64,000 nt of DNA, taken from the NCBI GenBank assembly GCA_023489335.1, contig JAMDCP010000018.1, positions 62,001 to 126,000 on the forward strand, given 5' to 3'. The notes under the pieces were generated by a model. The model was given only the letters and a program-made list of their open reading frames with translations, did no database searches and had not been told where the DNA came from. Positions 1 to 11,800 of this stretch are shown one piece after another (within the stretch, counting starts at the first letter, position 1; each line of letters starts with the position of its first letter). Made by a program: the position numbers and the translations under genes. The stretch comes from Deltaproteobacteria bacterium. Lineage in GTDB: Bacteria > SZUA-79 > Acidulodesulfobacterales > Acidulodesulfobacteraceae.

Positions 1-564
1 GGCAACATATTCAGGGGTTTTGGCTCGTCGTCGAAAGGCCTTGGCATAGAGAGGTCCTCCGCCGATTATATGGGCATGCTTGCAACGGTTATAAATGCGC
101 TGGCATTACAGTCAAGTTTAGAAGATAAAGGGGTTATATCAAGGGTTCAGACGGCTATTGCCATGCAGCAGGTCGCAGAACCTTATATCAGGCGAAGGGC
201 TTTAAGGCATTTGGAAAAAAAGAGGGTTGTCATATTTGCCGCTGGAACCGGAAACCCTTATTTTACGACAGATACCGCCGCTTCTCTCAGGGCGATGGAA
301 ATACATGCCGATGTGATACTTAAAGCAACCAGAATAGATGGAGTTTATAGCGACGATCCGCTTTTAAATAAAGATGCGATAAAATATAATAAACTTTCAT
401 ACATAGATGTATTAAACAAAAATTTAAAGGTAATGGATTCCACATCAATTTCCATGTGTATGGATAATATGCTTCCGATAGTAGTTTTCAATCTGTTGAT
501 TCCCGGTAATTTATTAAAGGTTGTTCAGGGTGAACCTATCGGAACTATAATCACAAATCCTTAA
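1..564 (+). CDS. pyrH: UMP kinase, C-terminal part (5' end outside window)
   Basis: UMP kinase phosphorylates UMP to UDP in cytoplasmic pyrimidine synthesis. The reading frame is open from base 1, so the start codon lies upstream of the window; the ATG codons near 70 are internal. The first residues (GNIFRGFG) match the phosphate-binding glycine segment of the family, followed by the [16 protein letters not shown] nucleotide-binding stretch and the DGVYSDDP motif. It is the first gene of a pyrH-frr-uppS-cdsA-dxr cluster, an order widespread in bacteria, with frr beginning 28 bases downstream. Identification is secure; only about three quarters of the protein is present. Confidence 0.96.
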   Translation, partial: GNIFRGFGSSSKGLGIERSSADYMGMLATVINALALQSSLEDKGVISRVQTAIAMQQVAEPYIRRRALRHLEKKRVVIFAAGTGNPYFTTDTAASLRAMEIHADVILKATRIDGVYSDDPLLNKDAIKYNKLSYIDVLNKNLKVMDSTSISMCMDNMLPIVVFNLLIPGNLLKVVQGEPIGTIITNP

Positions 565-592
565 CTTTTAGCCTTCAATTTAAGGTGGGATT

Positions 593-1153
593 ATGAATGA
601 AACAGATATCGTGCAGGAAATAAAAACAAAGATGACCCATGCCATTTCAAGTTATAAAAGCGAATTATCGAGGATTAGAACGGGCAGGGCATCCACAGGG
701 CTTATAGACAGCATCAATGTTGAATATTACGGCTCTGTTTCACCGCTTATAAGGCTCGCCTCTATCTCCATTCCCGATAGCAAGACCATAATGATAAACC
801 CGTGGGATGTCAATTCGCTTCCAGCCATAGAAAAGGCGATACAAAAATACGACCCTTCGCTAAATCCGTCAAATGACGGTAAAAGCATAAGTATTATAAT
901 ACCTCAATTAACAGAAGAAAGGCGAAAGGAAATAATAAAACAATTAAATAAGCTTGCCGAGTCTATAAAGCAAGAGCTCAGAAATCACAGACGAACTTTT
1001 AATGAAAAGATAAAGGCATCCGAAAAGTCAAAAGAAATATCGGAAGATATGTCTGCCAGATTTCAGAAAAGGGTTCAGGAATTAACCGATGGTTTTGTTA
1101 AAGAGGTGGATGAAATAACAAAGCGCAAAGAAAAGGAAATAATGGCGGTTTAA
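593..1153 (+). CDS. frr: Ribosome recycling factor
   Basis: RRF splits post-termination ribosomes together with EF-G. The 186-residue length is exactly that of the family. The characteristic RIRTGRAS segment lies near residues 28-35, and the C-terminal helical half carries the PQLTEERRKE motif. A ribosome-binding site (aaggtggga) precedes the ATG. The gene sits between pyrH and uppS, its usual position. Confidence 0.97.
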   Translation: MNETDIVQEIKTKMTHAISSYKSELSRIRTGRASTGLIDSINVEYYGSVSPLIRLASISIPDSKTIMINPWDVNSLPAIEKAIQKYDPSLNPSNDGKSISIIIPQLTEERRKEIIKQLNKLAESIKQELRNHRRTFNEKIKASEKSKEISEDMSARFQKRVQELTDGFVKEVDEITKRKEKEIMAV

Positions 1154-1164
1154 AATTTCTTGAA

Positions 1165-1884
1165 ATGATTAAAAAAATAAATTTTAAAAATGTTCCAAAC
1201 CATCTTGCAATTATTATGGATGGAAATGGAAGATGGGCAAAAAAAAGAAACTTAGACAGGATAAAAGGACATATAGAGGGAATAAAATCTTTAAGAGCCG
1301 TCACCTCAGCCGTAATGGAATACGGAATTAAATATCTTACCGTTTATGCTTTTTCCTCCGAAAATTGGCAAAGACCGAAGACAGAAGTAAGTTCCTTAAT
1401 GTTCCTGCTGGAAGAATACCTTAATATGGAACTTCCGTCCCTTATAAAAAATAAAATCAGGCTTAATTTTATAGGCAACATAGAGAGGATTCCGGAAAAC
1501 TCGAAAAAAACACTTTTGCGGGTTATCGATAAGACAAAAGAATTCGACAACTTGCATTTAACACTTGCATTAAGTTACGGCTCCAGGGAAGAAATATTGA
1601 CGGCCGCGGTTAGAATGGCTAAGGATGCAAAAAACGGTAAAGTTCAAATAGAAGACGCGGATGAAAATCTTTTTTCATCCTATCTGTACACTAAAGATAT
1701 GCCAAACCCTGATTTCCTTATTCGAACAAGCGGAGAAAAAAGGATATCCAACTTCATGTTATATCAGATTGCTTATGCCGAAATCTATTTCACAAAGACT
1801 TTGTGGCCTGATTTTGGCAGGAAAGAATTAATCAGGGCATTAAAAAATTATGAAAAGCGGGTCAGAAGATTTGGAAAAACTTAA
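1165..1884 (+). CDS. uppS: Isoprenyl transferase (undecaprenyl diphosphate synthase)
   Basis: Cis-prenyltransferase that condenses isopentenyl diphosphate onto farnesyl diphosphate to build the C55 lipid carrier for peptidoglycan. The catalytic IIMDGNGRWAK motif includes Asp19; the SSENW motif and the C-terminal RTSGE...SNFMLYQIAYAE substrate-binding region are intact. At 239 residues it is of normal length. It starts 11 bases after frr, and its last 35 bases overlap the start of cdsA, implying translational coupling. Confidence 0.96.
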   Translation: MIKKINFKNVPNHLAIIMDGNGRWAKKRNLDRIKGHIEGIKSLRAVTSAVMEYGIKYLTVYAFSSENWQRPKTEVSSLMFLLEEYLNMELPSLIKNKIRLNFIGNIERIPENSKKTLLRVIDKTKEFDNLHLTLALSYGSREEILTAAVRMAKDAKNGKVQIEDADENLFSSYLYTKDMPNPDFLIRTSGEKRISNFMLYQIAYAEIYFTKTLWPDFGRKELIRALKNYEKRVRRFGKT

Positions 1885-2692
1885 GTTCGATTTTAAGAGG
1901 TTTATATTCGGCATTCTTTTTGGCATCGTTATAATCCTTTCTATATTTTTGCTTAATAAACTTGAATTTTTCTTCATCTGTGTTATTTTAACAGCGTTAT
2001 CGGTTTACGAGTTATTTTTGATATTTGACTTAAATCAATATAGATATTTTATCCTTCCCGAAATTCTTTCCATTTTAGTTGCCTTTGCTTTTGTTTTTTT
2101 AATTCCGCCCGTATTTATTTTTGCGGTATTTTTGTCCATTTTTTTGATTCTGTTTAAAAATGTCCTTTTTTTTAAAAACGATGGCGGCAAAAGCATATTC
2201 TTAGATGTATTTTCTATTTTTTACACAGGTTTTTTTATTTCTTATTTATTAAAGATATTCGATTTAAATAACGGGAGATTATTGCTGATACTCCTGTTTA
2301 TTTTAGTTTGGGCATCCGATATATTTGCATATTACGGCGGAAGGCATTTCGGAAGGCACAAGCTGTTTTTTTCGCTAAGTCCTAAAAAAACCGTGGAAGG
2401 CGCTTTAAGCGGGCTTTTCCTTGCCATATTAACAGCTCTTGTATTCAGAATTTTTGTAACGGACTACAGAATGTTTACCATTTTTTCGTTTATTGCCATA
2501 TCCGCCTTAACGGTAATTTTTGGAATGATTGGCGACTTAACCGAATCTTTAATAAAAAGGGTCGGCGGAAAAAAGGACTCCGGATTTTTAATTCCCGGTC
2601 ATGGCGGGATTTTAGACAGAATTGACAGCCTGATATTGGCCGCCCCATTTTTTTATTATATTATATTGTTTTTTTTAAGCCATAAAAATTAA
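1850..2692 (+). CDS. cdsA: Phosphatidate cytidylyltransferase
   Basis: Inner-membrane enzyme making CDP-diacylglycerol from phosphatidic acid and CTP. About eight hydrophobic segments are visible, and the family signature near the C-terminus is complete (SLIKRVGGKKDSG then PGHGGILDRID). The protein is 280 residues, typical for the family. The assigned ATG lies within uppS (35-base overlap); a slightly later start cannot be excluded because the first 15 residues are hydrophilic and poorly constrained. dxr follows with no gap. Confidence 0.95.
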   Translation: MKSGSEDLEKLKFDFKRFIFGILFGIVIILSIFLLNKLEFFFICVILTALSVYELFLIFDLNQYRYFILPEILSILVAFAFVFLIPPVFIFAVFLSIFLILFKNVLFFKNDGGKSIFLDVFSIFYTGFFISYLLKIFDLNNGRLLLILLFILVWASDIFAYYGGRHFGRHKLFFSLSPKKTVEGALSGLFLAILTALVFRIFVTDYRMFTIFSFIAISALTVIFGMIGDLTESLIKRVGGKKDSGFLIPGHGGILDRIDSLILAAPFFYYIILFFLSHKN

Positions 2693-3844
2693 ATGAAAAA
2701 TATATTTATTGCAGGTTCTACAGGGTCGATAGGGAAAAGCGCGGTTGAAGTAGCGCTTTCATATCCCGAAAAATTGTCGGTAAAAGCTATAGCCGCCGGG
2801 CATTTTACTGGAGAATTAAAGGGACAGATTGCTAAGTTAAACCCGTCATATTGCATTCTTTCCTTAAAGGCCGAAATGGATAAGGCAAAATCGGAAATAA
2901 GCAACCTGCCTAATATTAAAACGAAATTTCTTTACGGCGAAGACGGTTTTAAAGAATTAGTATTTAATGAAGATATAGATGTTATTTTAAATGCGATTAG
3001 CGGTTCTTCCGGCCTTATGCTTTCATACGTAAGCGTGAAAGCGGGTAAAAACTTAGCCCTCGCAAACAAGGAATCTATGGTTATGGCGGGGGATATTTTA
3101 AATAGGACCGCAAAATTTAATAAGGCGGATATAATTCCGGTTGATTCCGAACACTCCGCTTTATTTCAGTGTTTGAATTGCGGCAATAAGTCCGATTTAA
3201 AGAAATTAATTCTTACCGCGTCCGGCGGTCCTTTTTATGATTTGCCGAAAGAGGCGCTATGCGGTGTTACAAGAGATATGGCATTAAACCATCCAAAGTG
3301 GAAGATGGGCAAAAAGATAACGATAGATTCCTCCACCCTTGCAAATAAAGGCCTTGAGGTAATAGAAGCCCATTATTTATTCGGCATAGGCGAAAAGGAC
3401 ATCGATATTTTAATACATCCGCAGGCTATAGTTCATTCTATGGTAGAGTTTATGGACGGTTCCGTTATAGCCCAAATGGCGCAAGCCGATATGAAGGGTC
3501 CGATAGGCTACGCTCTTTCTTACCCGGATCGTTTTCATGGTTTAATGAAGCCGCTCAGTCTTTCCCAAATTGGCAGACTTGAGTTTTTTGAACCTGATAC
3601 ATTAAAATTTCCCCTTTTGAATGCCGCAAGAGAGGCTTTAAGGGCTGGAAAAAGCATGCCCGCCGTTTTTTGCGAGGCTAATGAATTTTTTGTAAATTCC
3701 TTTCTGCGCAACGAGATTTCTTTTACCGATATAGCGTCTAATGTCCAAAAGGTCATGGAAAGACACAGTCCTTTCGATATTAATGAAATAGAAGATGTTC
3801 TCGAAGCAAAAAAACAGGCGTTTATGCTCTCTAAAACTCTTTAA
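2693..3844 (+). CDS. dxr: 1-deoxy-D-xylulose 5-phosphate reductoisomerase
   Basis: Second step of the MEP isoprenoid pathway, converting DXP to MEP with NADPH. The N-terminal GSTGSIGKS NADPH-binding motif, the VDSEHSALFQ metal/substrate segment, the ASGGPF loop and the NHPKWKMG...DSSTLANKG catalytic region are all present. The length of 383 residues is normal. The ATG directly abuts the cdsA stop codon. Presence shows that the organism makes isoprenoids by the MEP route, feeding the neighbouring uppS product. The 3' end overlaps a convergent small gene by 14 bases. Confidence 0.97.
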   Translation: MKNIFIAGSTGSIGKSAVEVALSYPEKLSVKAIAAGHFTGELKGQIAKLNPSYCILSLKAEMDKAKSEISNLPNIKTKFLYGEDGFKELVFNEDIDVILNAISGSSGLMLSYVSVKAGKNLALANKESMVMAGDILNRTAKFNKADIIPVDSEHSALFQCLNCGNKSDLKKLILTASGGPFYDLPKEALCGVTRDMALNHPKWKMGKKITIDSSTLANKGLEVIEAHYLFGIGEKDIDILIHPQAIVHSMVEFMDGSVIAQMAQADMKGPIGYALSYPDRFHGLMKPLSLSQIGRLEFFEPDTLKFPLLNAAREALRAGKSMPAVFCEANEFFVNSFLRNEISFTDIASNVQKVMERHSPFDINEIEDVLEAKKQAFMLSKTL

Positions 3845-4202
3845 ATTCAAGATTGATTAATCTTTTTATAAGCCTTGAAGCCTCATTATATTTAACATCA
3901 AAAGGGACGTCTATAATAATTAAATCTATTAATTTTAAAATTCCCTTTTTTAAGTAAGTGTTTACCTTTTGTTTTATCATGAAATCCGATAAATTGTGTA
4001 TTTTTTCTTCCCCGATGGATGCGGACGGCCCTAGTTTTTCCTGCTCTTTATATAGCGAAAGAATATCCAAGAGCACCGATCTTAATGTATAAATCATAAA
4101 AGGATCCGTCTCCATATTTACAAGGAGTTCCGGCAAAACGGAAACTATATTTTCTTCCGACAAATCCTTATTTAAAATATCCTTAATTTTGTTTAATTCC
4201 AT
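3831..4202 (-). CDS. Conserved-looking hypothetical protein, helical
   Basis: I do not recognise this 123-residue protein. It is the only minus-strand gene in this cluster and is not shadowed by a known gene in another frame except for 14 bases at the dxr end. It is predicted largely alpha-helical and cytoplasmic, with alternating Leu/Ile and charged residues, no signal peptide and no cysteine motif. An in-frame ATG 57 bases further upstream (4259) exists, but that extension is rich in Tyr/Leu and has no ribosome-binding site; neither start has a strong one. The composition is like neighbouring genes, so a real gene is likely. Confidence 0.6.
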   Translation of the reverse strand: MELNKIKDILNKDLSEENIVSVLPELLVNMETDPFMIYTLRSVLLDILSLYKEQEKLGPSASIGEEKIHNLSDFMIKQKVNTYLKKGILKLIDLIIIDVPFDVKYNEASRLIKRLINLEFKEF

Positions 4203-4325
4203 CGTAAAATGTTTTCCAATTTTAATATATTTGTTATATAATAGCACAGATAACAACATAATTTAAATACCTAAAATATCCGCAAATTAAATAAATATGC
4301 AATATATTACAAGGAGCGCTACTTT

Positions 4326-4844
4326 ATGATAATATTGCCTTATTTGGGTAAGTATCCCAGGATTAACGAAACGGTTTATTTATGCGACAATACGGCCATT
4401 ATCGGAGATGTCGAAATAGAAAAAGGGTCAAGCGTGTGGTTTGGGGCTGTTATAAGAGGCGATGTGAATTACATAAGAATCGGCAAAAATACCAATATTC
4501 AGGATAATAGCGTTCTTCACGTGCAGCATGACACGGGTCCGCTTATAATAGGAAACGGCGTCACTGTGGGACACAGCGCTAATCTCCACGGCTGTGAGAT
4601 AGGTGATAACTGCCTTATCGGTATCGGGGCAATAGTTTTAACAGGCGCCCGTGTCGGGAAGAATTGCATAATCGCCGCAGGGGCGGTTGTAAAGGAAAAT
4701 GCCGTTATTCAGGATGGCTCTTTAGTTGCAGGTGTCCCGGGGTCGGTAAAAAGAAGCCTTGGCGAAAGCGAAATAAATTCTATTAAGGAATCGGCAAATA
4801 ATTATATAAAGTATGTTAAAAATTTTAGAAGGAGGGTAATTTAA
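4326..4844 (+). CDS. Gamma-class carbonic anhydrase-like hexapeptide-repeat protein
   Basis: Left-handed beta-helix protein of the gamma carbonic anhydrase/YrdA/PaaY group, 172 residues. Hexapeptide repeats run through the central 120 residues (for example GVTVGHSANLHGC and GIGAIVLTGARVG). His residues in VQHD, GHSANLHG match the metal-binding histidines of the family, so a Zn or Fe trimer is likely. The start is preceded by a good ribosome-binding site (aaggagcgc). Whether it has carbonic anhydrase activity cannot be told from sequence, as many homologues are inactive or act in thioester metabolism. Confidence 0.88.
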   Translation: MIILPYLGKYPRINETVYLCDNTAIIGDVEIEKGSSVWFGAVIRGDVNYIRIGKNTNIQDNSVLHVQHDTGPLIIGNGVTVGHSANLHGCEIGDNCLIGIGAIVLTGARVGKNCIIAAGAVVKENAVIQDGSLVAGVPGSVKRSLGESEINSIKESANNYIKYVKNFRRRVI

Positions 4845-4845
4845 T

Positions 4846-4926
4846 TTGGAGGAAGGTAAAGTATTTTGTATATTCATAAAACGGGGTTCGGAACGCGGAA
4901 AGGTCGATAATGCTTGCTTCTATTGA
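4846..4926 (+). CDS. Possible 26-residue leader ORF overlapping ppx start
   Basis: A short frame opens with TTG at 4846, nine bases after a strong ribosome-binding site (ggaggg), and stops at 4926, 17 bases inside the following Ppx/GppA gene. The encoded peptide begins MEEGKVFCIFIKRGSERGK. It could couple translation to ppx, which otherwise has no clear ribosome-binding site. The peptide also vaguely resembles the start of MOSC-domain proteins, so it may be a gene remnant. No experimental support. Confidence 0.3.
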   Translation: MEEGKVFCIFIKRGSERGKVDNACFY

Positions 4927-5842
4927 TATTGGAACAAATACGATACGATGCTTGATTGTTTCCGCAGGCAAGGATGTTTTAACCCCGGAATATGTGGATA
5001 TGAAAATAATCAGATTGGGTGAAAACTTCACAAAGGAAAAAATTATCACAGATGCTTCCATTTTAAGATTAAAAGATGCCTTAAGTTATTATGCTGAAAA
5101 GATTGAAAGATTCGGAATTCAACCGGATAAAGTAGCTGTTACAGGCACAAGCGTTTTAAGGGATGCCCCCAACAGTGCGGAAATATTGAAAAGTATTTAT
5201 AAAGAATTTGGATTAAAGGTTCATATTCTTAGCGGAGACGAAGAGGCATCCGTGACGCTTAGGGGAATTGCTTCATGTTTTAAAGATTTAAAGGAATTTT
5301 ATGCGCTGGATATCGGCGGCGGTTCCACGGAATATTCCTGCTTTAAAAGCGGGCAGCCTCTCTGGAAATATAGCTTGAATATGGGGGTTGTTCATTTAAC
5401 GGAAGAAATATTGAAATCCGACCCTGTATCCACCCATGATTTGTTAAAAATGGAAAAAGAAATAGATAACAGCCTTAATTCATTAAAACAAAGGATACTT
5501 AAAAGCGGTTATAAATTTGAGCCTTTAAATTTGCTCGGAACCGCTGGAACAGCAACGACTCTTGCCATGGTCGATTTGGAATTAAGCGCTTATGACAGGC
5601 TTAAAGTGCATGGTTATGTTTTAAAAAAAGAAAATATTTTAAAGATTTACAAAAAGTTTATAGAAAAAAAGGCGCATGAAAGACTTAATATAACTGGGGT
5701 TGAAAGCGGCAGGGAGGACCTCGTTTTAGCAGGAACCGCTATAATGTTAAAAAGCATCGATTTTTTTGAAACGGATAGGCTTACCGTTTCGGAATGCGGA
5801 TTGCTTGAAGGGCTTATAACGGCGGGTATATCAGGTATATGA
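4910..5842 (+). CDS. Ppx/GppA family phosphatase
   Basis: Exopolyphosphatase/guanosine pentaphosphatase family of the ASKHA fold, 310 residues (short form with only the two N-terminal domains). Motifs: IDIGTNTIRCLIV near residue 5, GTSVLRDAPN near 83, DIGGGSTEY near 143 and LLGTAGTATTLA near 214. It lacks the C-terminal HD-like domains of E. coli Ppx, as is usual for the short form found in many bacteria. The substrate, polyphosphate or pppGpp, cannot be distinguished. The gene lies 33 bases upstream of guaB; a link of pppGpp turnover to GMP synthesis is suggestive only. Confidence 0.9.
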   Translation: MLASIDIGTNTIRCLIVSAGKDVLTPEYVDMKIIRLGENFTKEKIITDASILRLKDALSYYAEKIERFGIQPDKVAVTGTSVLRDAPNSAEILKSIYKEFGLKVHILSGDEEASVTLRGIASCFKDLKEFYALDIGGGSTEYSCFKSGQPLWKYSLNMGVVHLTEEILKSDPVSTHDLLKMEKEIDNSLNSLKQRILKSGYKFEPLNLLGTAGTATTLAMVDLELSAYDRLKVHGYVLKKENILKIYKKFIEKKAHERLNITGVESGREDLVLAGTAIMLKSIDFFETDRLTVSECGLLEGLITAGISGI

Positions 5843-5854
5843 TAAATAAAGTAA

Positions 5855-7333
<1,479 letters not shown>

Positions 7334-7339
7334 TTTAAT

Positions 7340-8884
7340 ATGGAAAAAGTATTTTCTAAAATTCTAATAATCGATTTCGGGTCCCAATATACCCAGCTTA
7401 TCGCGAGAAAGATAAGGGAAAGCGAAGTATATTGCGAAATATACCCTTTTAACTCATCCTACAAAAAGATAAAGGATTTTAAACCGGATGCAATTATACT
7501 TTCCGGCGGTCCGTCATCCGTTTATGACCGCAACGCTCCTTTGATAACAGAGGAAATATTTGATATCCCCGTCCCTTTTTTGGGGATTTGCTATGGCATG
7601 CAAATTATGGCGTATCTCCTGAAAGGAGAGGTTAAGCCCGCAAAAAACAGGGAATACGGACATTCGAAACTCGCTATAATAAAAGAAAGCAAACTTTTTA
7701 AGGGGTGTGAAAAATCAAGCCTTGTATGGATGAGCCACGGGGATATTATCGTAAAAACCCCGCCGGATTTTGTTATCACTTCACAAACCGAAAATTGTTC
7801 CGTTGCCTCGTTTGAAAACAGCGAAAGGAAGCTTTACGGACTTCAGTTTCATCCCGAGGTTGCCCACACCGCTTGCGGACGGAAAATATTAAATAATTTT
7901 TTATTTAATATCGCAAAAGTTAAAAAAACATGGAAGCTCGAAGATTTTATAGATAATAAAGTGGGGGAGATTAAAAATCTTGCAGACGGTAAAAAGGCTA
8001 TATGCGCCCTTTCGGGCGGGGTTGATTCCACCGTTGCAGCCGTTCTTGCAAATAAAGCCATAGGAGATAAACTCAGGTGTATATTTGTCGATAACGGCCT
8101 TTTAAGGAAAAACGAGGGAAAAGCCGTTATAAAGTTCTATAAAGAAAATTTAAAATTAAATGTAAAACTTGTAAATGCATCCGATTTATTTCTAAAAGCC
8201 TTAAAAGGGGTTAAAGATCCCGAAAAGAAAAGAAAAATTATCGGAAAACTTTTTATAGGGATATTCGAAAAAGAGGCTGAAAAAATAGCGGATGTCCGTT
8301 TTCTTGTGCAGGGTACGCTTTATCCCGATGTTATCGAATCCGTCAGGGTATTTGGCGCTTCAAGTATTATTAAAAGCCATCATAATGTCGGAGGCCTTCC
8401 AAAAAAATTAAATTTAAGACTAATCGAGCCGTTGAGGGAATTATTTAAAGACGAGGTTCGCATAATAGGAAAGAATCTAAGAATTCCTGCGGAAATCATC
8501 GACAGACAGCCATTTCCAGGTCCCGGTCTTGCTATAAGGATAATCGGAGATGTCGATAAAAATAAACTTAACACATTAAGGCAAGCCGATACCATTGTTA
8601 CGGAAGAGATAAAAAAATCGGGATTAGAAGATAAGGTTTGGCAGTCTTTCCCTGTGTTAATCCCGGTTAAAACAGTCGGCGTTATGGGGGATAAAAGAAG
8701 CTACGAATCCCTTATAGCGCTTCGGGTAGTAAGTTCATCCGACGGTATGACGGCTGATTTTGTGAAATTGGATTACGATATCCTGAGAACGATTTCGGCG
8801 CGGATAATTTCTGAAGTAAAGGGAATAAACAGGGTGGTTTACGATATTACATCGAAACCGCCTTCGACAATCGAGTGGGAGTAA
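7340..8884 (+). CDS. guaA: GMP synthase (glutamine-hydrolysing)
   Basis: Converts XMP to GMP with ATP and glutamine. The N-terminal class I glutamine amidotransferase domain carries the nucleophile in GICYGMQ (Cys84) and the HPEV catalytic histidine region. The ATP-pyrophosphatase domain has the SGGVDST PP-loop near residue 225. The C-terminal dimerisation domain ends with [10 protein letters not shown], the typical family end. 514 residues, normal length. It follows guaB by six bases with no separate ribosome-binding site, consistent with translational coupling. Confidence 0.97.
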   Translation: MEKVFSKILIIDFGSQYTQLIARKIRESEVYCEIYPFNSSYKKIKDFKPDAIILSGGPSSVYDRNAPLITEEIFDIPVPFLGICYGMQIMAYLLKGEVKPAKNREYGHSKLAIIKESKLFKGCEKSSLVWMSHGDIIVKTPPDFVITSQTENCSVASFENSERKLYGLQFHPEVAHTACGRKILNNFLFNIAKVKKTWKLEDFIDNKVGEIKNLADGKKAICALSGGVDSTVAAVLANKAIGDKLRCIFVDNGLLRKNEGKAVIKFYKENLKLNVKLVNASDLFLKALKGVKDPEKKRKIIGKLFIGIFEKEAEKIADVRFLVQGTLYPDVIESVRVFGASSIIKSHHNVGGLPKKLNLRLIEPLRELFKDEVRIIGKNLRIPAEIIDRQPFPGPGLAIRIIGDVDKNKLNTLRQADTIVTEEIKKSGLEDKVWQSFPVLIPVKTVGVMGDKRSYESLIALRVVSSSDGMTADFVKLDYDILRTISARIISEVKGINRVVYDITSKPPSTIEWE

Positions 8885-8891
8885 TGATATT

Positions 8892-11800
8892 ATGGATAAA
8901 TTCGTTCATCTTCATTTACATTCGCATTACAGCCTTTTAGACGGCGCTATTAAAATCGACGATATTATAGGCAAGGCTATAGAGTTTAATATGTCTGCCG
9001 CGGCAATTACCGACCACGGGAATATGTTTGGCGCTATCGAATTTTATGAAAAGGCATTAAAAAAATCCGTTAAACCCGTGATCGGATGCGAAATGTATGT
9101 TTCTAGATCGGATATGACGCTTAAAAATCCAAATGAAAAATTATATTATCATTTGATTTTACTTGCCAAAAATGAAGAAGGGTATCAAAATCTTTCAAGG
9201 CTTATATCAAAATCTTATACCGACGGCTTTTATTATAAACCGAGAATAGATAAAAATATTTTAAAAGAAAACCATAGCGGCTTGATTGCGTTATCCGCCT
9301 GCTTAAAAGGGGAAATACCTTATAATTTAATTCAAGGCAAAATGGATTTGGCAGAAAAGAGCCTTCAATATTATTTAGAGATATTCGGCGATGATTTTTA
9401 TTTAGAAATGCAGATGCAGGGCATAGAAGAACAAAAAAGGGCAAATGCCGGAATAGTCGAATTATCCAAAAAATACGGCGTTCCGCTTGTGGCTACCAAT
9501 GACTGCCATTATCTTTTGAAAGACGATTACGAAGCCCATGATGTCCTTTTATGTATTCAAACCGGAAAAACGGTAGAAGACAAAGATAGGATGAGATTTT
9601 CCACAAAGGATTTATATTTTAAATCGCAGGAAGAAATGATAGACCTGTTTAGCGGGTATCCTGCCGAAGCTATTTCTAACACAAAAATAATAGAAAGCAA
9701 ATGCAATTTTTCTTTTAAACTTAAAGGAGGCCATTATTTTCCGCAGTTTATAATTAAAGCGCAAGACGGCGTGCTTAAGCCTTGCATATCTATTCTTGAT
9801 TTTTTTGAAAAAAAAGTAAAGGAAGGGTTCGATGAAAGATTTATAAAGAATCCAACCGCTATGGCAAAAGAATCATACTTAAACAATACGGAAGCCTATG
9901 AAAAAAGGCTGAATATGGAGATAGAAGTTATTAAAAAATCCAATTTTGCAGGATATTTCTTAATAGTTTCCGATTTTATCAGGTATGCAAAGGATAACGA
10001 TATTCCCGTTGGACCCGGAAGAGGTTCCGCCGCTGGGAGCCTTGTCGCGTATTGTTTAAAAATTACGGACATAGACCCGATTAAATATGATTTAATGTTT
10101 GAAAGATTTCTTAATCCCGAACGAATCAGCATGCCCGATATAGATTCAGATTTTTGCATAAACGGGAGGGATGAAGTAATCAAATATGTTTCCAGAAAAT
10201 ATGGAGAGGAAAATGTCTCTCAAATAATAACATTTGGAACAATGCAGGCAAAAGCCGCCATAAGGGATACGGGGAGGGCGCTTAATATGCCTTACGCCGA
10301 GGTCGATAAAATAGCCAAGCTTGTTCCGAATACGCTTGGCATTACACTCGAAGAAGCTATTAAAGAAGAGCCGAAACTTCAAAATTTAATAAAGACCGAT
10401 TTTAAAGTTAAAAAATTAATAGAGATAGCCAGAAGGCTTGAGGGGCTGGCAAGGCATGCCAGCACGCATGCCGCCGGCGTTGTGATATCCAGCGAACCTA
10501 TCCTCCGCTTTATGCCTTTATATAAGGGCTCAAAGGAAACCGATGTTATAACGACCCAATATACGGGACAAGACTTAGAAAAATTGGGATTTATCAAATT
10601 TGATTTTTTGGGCTTAAAAACTCTTACGGTAATGAATGAGGCTATTAAGCTTATAAACGATAAAAAAACAGAGCTGGCAAGTAAGCATGCCGGCCAGGAA
10701 CACCCATCCCCGCTTGCGTCTCCTGCCCCCGTCAGGGAGGAGAACGATTTTAATATATACGATATAGATCTAAACGATCAAAAAACCTATAAGCTTTTGT
10801 CTTCCGGAGACACTACAGGGGTATTTCAGCTTGAAAGTTCCGGCATGAAAGAGCTGATAAAAAAATTAGCCCCGGAATCGTTTGAGGATTTAATTCCTCT
10901 CGTTGCTTTATACAGGCCAGGACCGCTCGGAAGCGGGATGGTCGATGATTTTATCAATGCAAAGCACGGAAGGGTTAAAATACGCTATATCCATCCTTTA
11001 TTAAAGGACATACTGAGCGACACTTACGGCGTGATACTCTATCAAGAGCAAATAATGAGAATAGCGACATCCCTTGCGGGATTTTCTATGGGAGAGGCGG
11101 ATGTTTTAAGAAAGGGCGTCGGCAAGAAACAGGCTGAACTTATTGCTCAAATGAAAGACAAATTTATCAGCGGGTGTGAAAATAAGGGGATAGATAAAAA
11201 CAAAGCGGAAAAGATTTTTTCGTTAATTACGAAGTTCGGCGAATACGGTTTTAATAAATCGCATTCGACGGCTTACGCATATATTGCATATATGACTGCC
11301 TATTTGAAGGCAAATTATAAAGAGCATTTTACGGCAGCCCTTTTATCGAGCGAAATGTCCAATACCGATAAGCTGGCAAAGATAATTAATGAAGCAAAAT
11401 CAGGTTTCTATAGCTGTGAGATATTGCCTCCATCGGTTAACTTTTCAATGGAAAGATTCACAATCGTTAGCGGCAGCGGTAACGGGCTTGCAATCAGGGT
11501 AGGCCTGGGAGCCGTTAAAAATGTGGGTAAGTCCGCTATCGACTCCATTTTGCAAATGCGGCAAGACGGTTTATTTAAAGGACTGCTCGATTTTTGTTCA
11601 AGGGTCGATACAAGAAAGGTAAACAAGAGAACGATAGAAAACTTAATAAAAAGCGGCGCTCTCGATATAAACGGGGAATCCCGAAAATGGATGCTGGACA
11701 GTCTCGAAAGCGTGATGGAAGAAGCTAATTTTCTGAGAGAAAAAAGAAACTCCGACCAATTTGAACTCCCCCTTTTTTTGGGAGAGAATGTCGAAAACGG

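Noticed and set aside
4202-4259. Longer start (4259) for the minus-strand hypothetical gene
   Set aside because: No ribosome-binding site, and the added 19 residues look unlike the rest of the protein; the later ATG was chosen, with low certainty.
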